From Flavobacteriales bacterium UBA6969 (GTDB taxonomy: Bacteria > Bacteroidota > Bacteroidia > Flavobacteriales_D > Sanyastnellaceae): a DNA stretch of 6,828 nucleotides. The DNA lies in NCBI GenBank assembly GCA_002448555.1, contig DJYV01000163.1:1-6828 (forward strand). Reading direction: 5' to 3'. A model generated the notes under the pieces. That model ran no database searches, was not told where the DNA came from, and saw only the letters and a program-made list of their open reading frames with translations. Below are positions 1-6,462 of the stretch, one piece after another. A program made the translations under genes and the position numbers. Numbering within the stretch: position 1 is the stretch's first letter; each line of letters begins with the position of its first letter.

Positions 1-482
1 TAATTAGAGCCGCCGCCTTCGAGGACGGCCACAACGATGCGTGCACCGTTGCCCGCCACTCCCCCGGTTGTCACGTCCCAGGCAAGGTCCGAATCGATGT
101 CATGATCACCGGATTCAACGTGGTGCCATTGCTGGCCAAAATTGGGGTCGTTCGGCACCGTTTCCCGCTCTGAAACCAGGTGATTCAGCTGCGCCGCTCG
201 GACGTGGCGGTGGGATTTGAATTTACCCAAGGCTTCAGCCCAGTTAGATCCGTCCACGTGCACCAAGTAAATATTCGTGGAGGGCGACGGAACGCTGAGT
301 ATTTGAAAATCCACATCTTCGGCCAATTCCGTCAGCACCTTGTCCGGCTGCACATCGTTGGCCAACATGACCAAGATTTCATGTTCGATGAAAGGCGTTT
401 CGTCGGTCGAAATTTGACCAAAAAGGGAAACAGTAAAGCACAGCACCGCAACGAGCAGCGCAAATTGAGGTTTGCACACCAT
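1..482 (-). CDS. Secreted subtilisin-like (S8) serine peptidase, N-terminal part, cut by the window edge
   Basis: The first 160 residues are present, starting from ATG at 482 and still open at position 1. Residues 1-22 form a signal peptide: a basic Lys4, a hydrophobic core ALLVAVLCFTVSLF, then Gly22 and Gln23 at the likely cleavage point. Residues about 31-105 resemble the small alpha/beta prodomain (fervidolysin-like) that chaperones and inhibits secreted S8 peptidases. The linker at 109-120 (VPNDPNFGQQWH) is typical of the junction to the catalytic domain. At 149-158 the sequence IVVAVLEGGG aligns with the first catalytic strand, where the family normally has Asp (as in 'VAVIDTG'); here it is Glu155 (codon GAA). 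The His and Ser of the triad lie outside the window. The product is likely exported to the periplasm or outside the cell. A type IX secretion C-terminal domain is possible in this phylum but cannot be seen. The family call is fairly secure; activity is uncertain. Confidence 0.8.
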   Translation of the reverse strand, partial: MVCKPQFALLVAVLCFTVSLFGQISTDETPFIEHEILVMLANDVQPDKVLTELAEDVDFQILSVPSPSTNIYLVHVDGSNWAEALGKFKSHRHVRAAQLNHLVSERETVPNDPNFGQQWHHVESGDHDIDSDLAWDVTTGGVAGNGARIVVAVLEGGGSN

Positions 483-595
483 GGTTTCAAAATTTCTGAG
501 GTCCATCAAAGGTACTACCAAGCAGGTGAATTTGGTGGACCAAATTGCAACATCCACTCCGCTGTATGCGTAAGAGCACCAAAGAAAAGTGCAAC
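483..595. promoter_or_regulatory. Divergent intergenic spacer between the S8 peptidase gene and asnB
   Basis: This 113-bp spacer separates two divergent start codons and must hold the promoters for both genes unless leaders start inside coding sequence. On the plus strand TGAATTTG (527-534) is one base off the Bacteroidota -7 consensus TAnnTTTG and could serve asnB, but no TTG lies at proper spacing upstream. No strong inverted repeat or operator-like palindrome was seen. A shared control region is plausible from the geometry only. Confidence 0.4.
507..514 (-). promoter_or_regulatory. Possible Bacteroidota -7 promoter element for the S8 peptidase gene
   Basis: The minus strand reads TACCTTTG here, a full match to the Bacteroidota -7 consensus TAnnTTTG. 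It lies 24 bases before the peptidase ATG, which would give a short leader. No TTG is found at the usual 17-23 base spacing upstream; the nearest TTTG is 26 bases away (minus 544-541). An eight-base degenerate match can arise by chance, so this is only suggestive. Confidence 0.22.
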
Positions 596-2275
596 ATGTG
601 TTCAATTACTGCCATCCTCAATGCGGACGCTGCCGCAGATGAGCTCCGAGCAACAGCCCTGGCCATTTCGAAACGGCAACGGCACCGCGGACCCGATTGG
701 TCCGGAGTGTTCCAGCATGAATGCGCAATCCTGGCCCATGAACGACTGGCCATTGTGGATGTCACGAGCGGCGCCCAGCCACTGCTGGATCCCGAAACCG
801 GAACGGCGCTTGCGGTGAACGGCGAGATCTACAACCACAAGAAACTTCGGACGCAAACGGCTTCATTTCCCTACCAAACCGGCAGCGATTGTGAGGTCAT
901 CCTCAGCTTGTACCGGGCGCACGGTTGCGATCTCGCACACCACTTGGAAGGCATGTTCGCCTTTGTGCTGTACGACGTCGAAAATGACACGTGGCTGATC
1001 GGCCGCGACCCCATTGGGATTATTCCGCTGTACTACGGCCACACCACCGATGGCGCTTTGGTTGTCGCATCAGAAATGAAAGGCATCGAACCTTTGTGCG
1101 AGGATGTGAGTGAATTCCCTCCCGGTCATGTCTGGGCTTCGGAGGATGCCGCACCTACGCGGTATTACAACGAAGCGTGGATGGATTGGGAAACCGCTCC
1201 AAAGCAGGCTTACAAAAAGGAAGAATTGCGCGCCGCGCTCGAACAGAGCGTCAAATCGCATTTGATGGGTGATGTGCCATACGGTCTCCTCATCAGCGGT
1301 GGACTCGACTCTTCGGTCATCGCAGCGGTTGCCAAGAACTTCTCGCAAAAGCGCGTGGACGATGGTGACAATTCTGAAGCATGGTGGCCCCAAGTGCACA
1401 GCTTTAGCATTGGCCTCGAGGGAAGCCCCGACGTTGCCGCGGCGCAAAAAGTGGCGGATCACATTGGCACCATTCACCACCCACTTGTGTTTACCATTCA
1501 AGAAGGCCTGGACGCCCTCGAAGATGTCATCAAACACATTGAGACCTATGACGTGACCACCATCCGGGCCTCCACGCCCATGTATTTGATGGCACGCCAG
1601 ATAAAAGCCATGGGCATCAAGATGGTCCTTAGTGGCGAAGGTGCGGACGAGCTGTTCGGCGGTTACTTGTACTTCCACATGGCTCCCGACGCCAAGGAAT
1701 TCCATGAGGAATCCGTGCGCAAGGTTTTGGCATTGAACAAGTACGATTGCTCCCGAGCGAACAAATCCATGATGGCCTGGGGCATTGAAACGCGCGTGCC
1801 GTTCCTGCACAAGCCGTTTGTCAACTACGCCATGAACCTCGACCCCGCCGCGAAAATGGGCGGCAATGGCAAAATCGAGAAGCACATCATCCGCGAGTCC
1901 TTCGACGGCTTGATCCCCGATGAGGTGCTTTGGCGCCAGAAAGAGCAATTCTCCGACGGCGTAGGATACGGGTGGATTGACGGTTTGAAAGACCACGCCG
2001 ACCGTTTGGTGAGCGACGATGAGATGGAACGTGCATCGGTGCGTTTTCCCATCAATCCTCCGGCAACGAAAGAAGGGTACTACTATCGCACCATTTTTGA
2101 AAAGCACTTTCCGACGGCTGCCGCGGCGAACTCAGTGCCCGGAGGCAAATCCGTGGCCTGTTCCACCGAGAAAGCCTTGGAATGGAATGAAAGCCTCAAA
2201 AATGTGGTAGATCCTTCGGGAAGGGCTGTCACCAATGTGCACAATTCCGGCTACGCTTCCGAAGCGGATTCCTGA
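596..2275 (+). CDS. asnB: Asparagine synthetase B (glutamine-hydrolysing)
   Basis: Makes L-asparagine from aspartate, ATP and glutamine in the cytoplasm, releasing glutamate, AMP and pyrophosphate. The product is 559 residues, against about 554 for E. coli AsnB, and resembles that protein end to end. The reading frame is open back to 545, but the start at 596 is chosen because it gives Met-Cys, with Cys2 as the glutaminase nucleophile once Met is removed. An A-rich stretch (AAAGAAAA, 581-588) precedes it; there is no Shine-Dalgarno. The N-terminal glutaminase domain (about 2-200) has HRGPDWSG (30-37), HERLAIVD with Arg50, NGEIYN (75-80) and GSD (96-98). The synthetase domain has the ATP-pyrophosphatase loop SGGLDSS (234-240), HIETYDVTTIRASTP (314-328), SGEGADELFGG (346-356) and WRQKEQFSDG (446-455) with Lys449. 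One oddity is His405 in RVPFLH, where family members usually have Asp. The last residues overlap the convergent TerC gene. Confidence 0.96.
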   Translation: MCSITAILNADAAADELRATALAISKRQRHRGPDWSGVFQHECAILAHERLAIVDVTSGAQPLLDPETGTALAVNGEIYNHKKLRTQTASFPYQTGSDCEVILSLYRAHGCDLAHHLEGMFAFVLYDVENDTWLIGRDPIGIIPLYYGHTTDGALVVASEMKGIEPLCEDVSEFPPGHVWASEDAAPTRYYNEAWMDWETAPKQAYKKEELRAALEQSVKSHLMGDVPYGLLISGGLDSSVIAAVAKNFSQKRVDDGDNSEAWWPQVHSFSIGLEGSPDVAAAQKVADHIGTIHHPLVFTIQEGLDALEDVIKHIETYDVTTIRASTPMYLMARQIKAMGIKMVLSGEGADELFGGYLYFHMAPDAKEFHEESVRKVLALNKYDCSRANKSMMAWGIETRVPFLHKPFVNYAMNLDPAAKMGGNGKIEKHIIRESFDGLIPDEVLWRQKEQFSDGVGYGWIDGLKDHADRLVSDDEMERASVRFPINPPATKEGYYYRTIFEKHFPTAAAANSVPGGKSVACSTEKALEWNESLKNVVDPSGRAVTNVHNSGYASEADS

Positions 2276-3021
2276 GCCTTGGCGAGGCGCTTTTGGTAAC
2301 GCGATTGGACCAAATCCACCGCAATGAGCACGGAGACGGCAAAGTAGAAGGTGGTCTTGTTGAGGGCATGCACTTCCCCTCCAAACAAGGTCAAGTGGGC
2401 CAGGTGTCCACCTTCAGAAAGCAGCATTACTCCGACCAGCAACAGAATGAACAAACCGAGCACCTCGTAGGCTCGGTTTTTCTTTAGGAACGCTGCCACA
2501 CGATTGGCGAGCAGCAACATGATCATGCCGCTCAGCAGGATGCTCACAACCATGACCGCCATGTTGTCGGTCAACGCGATGGCCGTCAAAACGCTATCGA
2601 AAGAAAACACGGCGTTCATCAGCACCATGGCGAGGATGGCAGAGCGGGCAGATTTCGGTGTCGCTTGGGCATCGTGGGAGCCCAGATCGCCGGCGAGCAT
2701 GTGCCAAACTTCTTTCACTGCGGTGTACACAATGAACCCGCCACCGACCATTGCGATGACGCTGTGGCCGTTGAAAGACGCTTCAATCACCCCTTCCAAA
2801 TGAACGGTTGCGAAGGGCAGCTGAAACCACTGGATGAGTTGCACGAGCAGCAGCAACAACGCCACCCTCATTACCACAGCCCCAAATATCCCAATACGCT
2901 GAACTCGATGTTGTTGAGATGATTCAACTCGACCAGATTCGATAGCGATATACAGCAAATTATCAATGCCCAATACCGCCTCGAGGGCCACCAACATGAT
3001 GAGGCTAATCAACCAATCCAT
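2251..3021 (-). CDS. TerC-family integral membrane protein (putative metal transport/homeostasis)
   Basis: A 256-residue polytopic inner-membrane protein with about seven hydrophobic segments: roughly 3-25, 44-66, 86-110, 127-150, 154-175, 187-203 and 224-240. The two TerC signature sites are present: EAVLGIDN (14-21) in the first helix and NAVFSFDS (136-143) after the cytoplasmic loop, with acidic residues Glu14, Asp20 and Asp142 inside membrane segments. Related proteins are E. coli Alx and YgdQ and the Bacillus TerC proteins, which have been linked to manganese export or metallation of exported enzymes. The name comes from tellurite resistance, but no other ter gene is nearby. It lacks the CBS and CorC-type C-terminal domains of longer relatives. 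The ATG at 3021 lies 8 bp after the nitroreductase stop, so the two are probably co-transcribed. The last 25 bp overlap the 3' end of asnB on the opposite strand. The family is clear; the substrate is not. Confidence 0.9.
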   Translation of the reverse strand: MDWLISLIMLVALEAVLGIDNLLYIAIESGRVESSQQHRVQRIGIFGAVVMRVALLLLLVQLIQWFQLPFATVHLEGVIEASFNGHSVIAMVGGGFIVYTAVKEVWHMLAGDLGSHDAQATPKSARSAILAMVLMNAVFSFDSVLTAIALTDNMAVMVVSILLSGMIMLLLANRVAAFLKKNRAYEVLGLFILLLVGVMLLSEGGHLAHLTLFGGEVHALNKTTFYFAVSVLIAVDLVQSRYQKRLAKAQESASEA

Positions 3022-3029
3022 CGCATCGT

Positions 3030-3809
3030 TTAGTGTTCATAAATGAAGTCCTCTTGAGGGAACCGAAACCGTTCGTTGTAGATGCCACCTTCTGCGCGTT
3101 TCCCCATCGAGATGGCCATGGTGATGCCAGCGCGACGCGGCAAGCCGAGCAATTGTTTGACGCGTTTGGAATCCAGGCCTTCCATGGGGCATGAATCGTA
3201 CCCCTCGGCCCGCGCGGCCAGCATGAAGGTCTGGCACGCCAAGGCGGTCGTCTTGTGGGCCCAAACGTCCATGTGCGCGAGGCTGATGGGCTCGCGTGGG
3301 GTCGGCTTGCTCCAACCCCGCACGGTGAACCAAATCCATTTGAACGGACGGAACACGCCGAAGGGCCCTTGGTTGTACACGATTTTGGTGATTTTTTCGA
3401 AGTATTGGAAGGCTTTTTCCGGTGTCTTGGGAATGGAACGCAGGTGGGCGATCATGCGGTTGTTGTTGCGGCGCCATAAGTCTGGACGCGCAACGAACAC
3501 CAACAACTCCTGAGCCGTTGTTGCTGCAGGTTGCCCCAAGCAGTATTTGGCCAGTTCCGCCTTCTTTTCGGCAGAGCGCACCCAGTGGATTTCCCACACC
3601 TGAAGGTTGGAGGAATTGGGGGCTTTCAAGGCCGCATCCATGGCCCGCCGCACAACCTCCTCGGGCACGGGTTCATCCGCATAAATCCGCACGCTCCTGC
3701 GTGAGTCAACTACATCATAAAACGCCCCTGCATCGGTAGTGGGCGCCTCCATGACTTGCCGTTTAGACGCCTTGGCTGCTGAAGAGTCGAATACCTTGAC
3801 CTTTACCAT
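3030..3809 (-). CDS. Nitroreductase-family FMN-dependent oxidoreductase
   Basis: A 259-residue cytoplasmic flavoprotein. The N-terminal FMN-binding signature is SRRSVRIYADEPVP (36-49), followed by the helix EEVVRRAMDAALKAPNSSNLQ (50-70) with the NSSN phosphate/ring-contact loop. The C-terminal half has AHKTTALACQTFMLAARAEGYDSCPMEG (184-211), then LLGLP (220-224) and the closing GKRAEGG (236-242), which usually contacts the FMN phosphate. Between them, residues about 112-175 form an insertion-like segment rich in Arg, Trp and Phe (for example GVFRPFKWIWFTVRGW, 151-166), making the protein longer than classical NfsB-type enzymes of about 217 residues. NAD(P)H-dependent reduction of a nitro-aromatic, quinone or enone is the expected chemistry, but the physiological substrate cannot be read from sequence. 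The ATG at 3809 lies 9 bp after the deoA stop. Met20 (codon at 3752) is a possible alternative start, since residues 1-20 are outside the conserved fold. Confidence 0.9.
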   Translation of the reverse strand: MVKVKVFDSSAAKASKRQVMEAPTTDAGAFYDVVDSRRSVRIYADEPVPEEVVRRAMDAALKAPNSSNLQVWEIHWVRSAEKKAELAKYCLGQPAATTAQELLVFVARPDLWRRNNNRMIAHLRSIPKTPEKAFQYFEKITKIVYNQGPFGVFRPFKWIWFTVRGWSKPTPREPISLAHMDVWAHKTTALACQTFMLAARAEGYDSCPMEGLDSKRVKQLLGLPRRAGITMAISMGKRAEGGIYNERFRFPQEDFIYEH

Positions 3810-3818
3810 GCCGCAAAC

Positions 3819-5147
3819 TTAGGCGGTCCGGTGTTCGATGACAACGGGTCCCGCTGTCGTTTGCGCTTTTTCTGAAAACTCAAAGGCATGGCGTATGCGG
3901 TGCGCTGCACGCTCATAATCGGCCTCGGTTCGTGCATGGATGACAGCCAATGGCGTTTGGGCATCGGCCACCGAACCCCGACGCATCCACCCCGTGCATC
4001 CCACGGTGTGATCAATGGATTGGCCCGCGTGGGTCCTGCCACCGCCCAAATCCACAACCGCCAAGCCAAGTTGGCGGGTATCGACACGCCCGAGGGACTT
4101 GCCCCAATTCTCTTCGGTAGTCAGTACCGGACGAACAACGGGAGCATTCGCAAGGTGTTTCGGATTGGACAGCAAATCCGCTGGCCCGCCCATGGCGGCA
4201 ATGGACTGAGCGAAACGTTCTGCAGCCATGCCGTTGGCAAGGACCCGGTCGATGGCCATTGCTCCTTCGCTCGCGGAGGCAAACAATCCAGAGAGGCAGC
4301 CGTTTCGGATGGCCAATGCCTTTGTCACTTCATGCAGCCTTCCTTCGGTAATTTCACCCCGCAACAAGCTCATGGCCTCCTTCACCTCCAGTCCGTTGCC
4401 TGCGGCATCCGCCAGCGGTTGGTTCATATCCGTGAGCAACGCTTCGGTGGGCATGCCGGCTTGGGTTCCCACCGCACAAAGCGAGTCCGACAATTCTCGC
4501 GCGACAGTCATGTCGGTCATGAACGCACCGTTCCCGACCTTGATGTCCATCACCAATGACCCAAGGCCGGCCGCGAGTTTCTTCGACAAGATGCTGGCCG
4601 TGATCAATCCGTATTGCTCCACCGTCGCCGTCACATCGCGGGTCGCGTACATCCGACGGTCGGCCGGTGCAAAATCATCGGTTTGGCCAGCAATGGCGAA
4701 TCCGCAACGCTCGACCGACTGGCGAAACGCCGACTCGTCCGGAGCTGTAGTGTAACCTGGGATGGCCTCCAGCTTATCAATCGTACCGCCCGTGTGCGCC
4801 AACCCCCGACCGGCGATCATGGGAACAAACCCACCGCAAGCCGCCAAAATCGGAGCCAGTACAAACGAAACCGTATCGCCCACGCCTCCTGTCGAGTGCT
4901 TGTCCAAAACAGGGCCTCCCAATCGCTCCGCGTCCCAATTTAAAACCTTGCCCGAATCGCGCATCGCCAGCGTGAGGTCGGTGCGCTCACGGTACGAGAT
5001 GTCTTGAAAAATCGATGCCATGGCGAAGGCCGCAATCTGTGCGTCCGTCACTTCCCCTGCGGTCACGCCTTGCACGAAACGTTGGATTTCAGCCGTGCTC
5101 AACGCATGGCCATCCCGCTTCCTTCGTATGATTTCGGGGATCAACAT
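3819..5147 (-). CDS. deoA: Thymidine phosphorylase
   Basis: Catalyses reversible phosphorolysis of thymidine (and deoxyuridine) to the free base and 2-deoxy-D-ribose-1-phosphate in the cytoplasm, the entry step of deoxynucleoside catabolism. The product is 442 residues, matching E. coli DeoA at 440, and aligns throughout. The N-terminal helical domain carries IIRRKRDGHALS (6-17) and FAMASIF (41-47). The phosphate-binding loop KHSTGGVGD is at 83-91, with GRGLAHTGGTIDKLE at 113-127. The pyrimidine-binding residues correspond to Arg170 (YATRDVTATV), Ser185 (LITAS) and Lys189 (ILSKK), followed by VMDIKVGNGAFM (199-210) and ALLTDMNQPL. The C-terminal domain ends with LGLAVVDLGGGR and PLAVIHA. All the expected active-site residues are there, so it should be active. 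It follows the nucleoside transporter by 17 bp, which supports a scavenging role. The DeoA-like length and sequence favour thymidine phosphorylase over the broader pyrimidine nucleoside phosphorylase (Pdp). Confidence 0.95.
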   Translation of the reverse strand: MLIPEIIRRKRDGHALSTAEIQRFVQGVTAGEVTDAQIAAFAMASIFQDISYRERTDLTLAMRDSGKVLNWDAERLGGPVLDKHSTGGVGDTVSFVLAPILAACGGFVPMIAGRGLAHTGGTIDKLEAIPGYTTAPDESAFRQSVERCGFAIAGQTDDFAPADRRMYATRDVTATVEQYGLITASILSKKLAAGLGSLVMDIKVGNGAFMTDMTVARELSDSLCAVGTQAGMPTEALLTDMNQPLADAAGNGLEVKEAMSLLRGEITEGRLHEVTKALAIRNGCLSGLFASASEGAMAIDRVLANGMAAERFAQSIAAMGGPADLLSNPKHLANAPVVRPVLTTEENWGKSLGRVDTRQLGLAVVDLGGGRTHAGQSIDHTVGCTGWMRRGSVADAQTPLAVIHARTEADYERAAHRIRHAFEFSEKAQTTAGPVVIEHRTA

Positions 5148-5164
5148 GGCGAATTTTCAGCAGT

Positions 5165-6427
5165 TTATAGCGACAAGAACAGCCCCGCAATCGTAGCCGA
5201 CATCAGGTTGGACAAGGTCGCCGCGAGCACGGCCTTGAGGCCAAAGCGGGCGATGTCCTGGCGGCGCGACGGTGCCAATGACCCCAATCCGCCCAACAGG
5301 ATGGCAATGGAAGACAAGTTGGCAAACCCACACAGGGCGAACGAGACAATGGCTTTGGTTTTCTCGCTTAAGACCAACTCAGCGCCTTCAGCGAGGTAGG
5401 GAGCAAAATTCAGGTACGCCACGAATTCGTTGACGATGAGTTTTTGACCGATGAACGAACCGGCCACAATGGCTTCATGCCAAGGCACGCCAATCAAAAA
5501 TGCCAGCGGCGCAAAAACGTAGCCCAAGATCAGTTCGAGGGTTAACTCCGGGTGATTGAACCACCCACCAATTCCACTGAACATTCCGTTTACCAGCGCA
5601 ATCAATCCCACGAAGGCCAGCAACATCGCACCAACGTTCATCGCCAGCTTGAGCCCAGAAGCCGCCCCGCTGGCTGCCGCATCGATCACATTGACGGATT
5701 GACCATCCAACTCCTCATTCATTTCTTCAGTTGACAAACCCTCCTTGGGCGTCTCCGTCTCCGGATAAATAAGCTTGGCAAACAACAGGCCACCTGGGGC
5801 TGCCATGAATGAGGCGGCAATCAAGTATTCCAGCGGAACCCCAAGGGATGCATACCCCGCCAGGACCGAGCCTGCGACTGAGGCCAAGCCCCCTACCATC
5901 ACAGCAAATAGCTCGGAAGAAGTCATGTTTTTGATGAACGGGCGCACAACAAGTGGAGCTTCCGTTTGTCCCACGAAAATGTTGGCCGTTGCTGACAGCG
6001 ATTCAGCACGGGAAGTTCCAAGCGCTCGCCGCAATCCACCTCCAAGCACATTGATGACCCACTGCATGATTCCGATGTGGTAGAGCACAGCGATCAGCGA
6101 TGAGAAGAAAATGATAACCGGAAGGACACGAACAGCAAACACGAATCCGGATCCCCCGAACAGTTCAAACATCTGGTCGGAATTCAACCCACCGAAAATG
6201 AAGGTGATGCCATCGTTGCCATAATCAATAACCTGCTGAACTCCCTGGGAAAGGGAAATGAGCAGCGACTTTCCGAAGGGAAAGTACAGCACGAACGCCC
6301 CGAAAAACAACTGGATGCCAAATGCTCCCAACACCGTACGCAATTGGATGGCCTTCCGATTGTGCGAGGCAGCAAATGCTATCCCCACCAAAACGACCAT
6401 ACCAACGAGACTCATCATCACTGTCAT
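5165..6427 (-). CDS. CNT-family concentrative nucleoside transporter (NupC/NupX-like)
   Basis: An inner-membrane symporter that imports nucleosides using a cation gradient, most likely sodium. The core follows the Vibrio cholerae CNT of known structure, as recalled from memory. Counting from the upstream ATG at 6448, the signature sites are SATANIFVGQTEAPLVVRPF (152-171; the Gln-Thr-Glu contacts the base), AASFMAAPGG (211-220), NEFVAY (340-345; its Glu contacts the ribose) and CGFANLSS (373-380; Asn and Ser contact the sugar). The GQTEAP form is shared with animal and Vibrio CNTs and differs from E. coli NupC (GQSE). A charged loop at about 229-251 separates the two halves. The start at 6427 (Met8 of the longer form, 420 residues) is preferred because it aligns with the Vibrio protein's own N terminus; 6448 would add seven residues and is not excluded. 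It sits directly upstream of deoA, so thymidine and related nucleosides are likely substrates. Confidence 0.94.
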   Translation of the reverse strand: MTVMMSLVGMVVLVGIAFAASHNRKAIQLRTVLGAFGIQLFFGAFVLYFPFGKSLLISLSQGVQQVIDYGNDGITFIFGGLNSDQMFELFGGSGFVFAVRVLPVIIFFSSLIAVLYHIGIMQWVINVLGGGLRRALGTSRAESLSATANIFVGQTEAPLVVRPFIKNMTSSELFAVMVGGLASVAGSVLAGYASLGVPLEYLIAASFMAAPGGLLFAKLIYPETETPKEGLSTEEMNEELDGQSVNVIDAAASGAASGLKLAMNVGAMLLAFVGLIALVNGMFSGIGGWFNHPELTLELILGYVFAPLAFLIGVPWHEAIVAGSFIGQKLIVNEFVAYLNFAPYLAEGAELVLSEKTKAIVSFALCGFANLSSIAILLGGLGSLAPSRRQDIARFGLKAVLAATLSNLMSATIAGLFLSL

Positions 6428-6462
6428 GGCAACGAATCTACAATGCATCCGAAGAATGTTGG

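Noticed and set aside
545..595. Upstream extension of asnB by 17 codons to an ATG at 545.
   Set aside because: Glutamine amidotransferase function needs Cys directly after the initiator Met, which only the start at 596 provides.
1070..2107. A 345-codon minus-strand open frame antisense to asnB.
   Set aside because: It lies wholly inside the clearly homologous asnB, shows no recognisable motifs, and reads as the antisense shadow of a GC-rich gene.
2254..2266. Inverted repeat CGCTTC-C-GAAGCG as a possible bidirectional terminator for asnB and terC.
   Set aside because: A one-base spacer cannot form a hairpin loop with the full stem, there is no T-run on either side, and it lies within both coding sequences.
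2840..2865. Short GCAGCAGCAACAA run that looks like a microsatellite.
   Set aside because: It encodes the leucine-rich core of a TerC membrane helix on the minus strand, so codon composition explains it.
3888..4559. A 223-codon plus-strand open frame antisense to deoA.
   Set aside because: deoA matches its family across this whole stretch; the opposite frame has no domain-like features.
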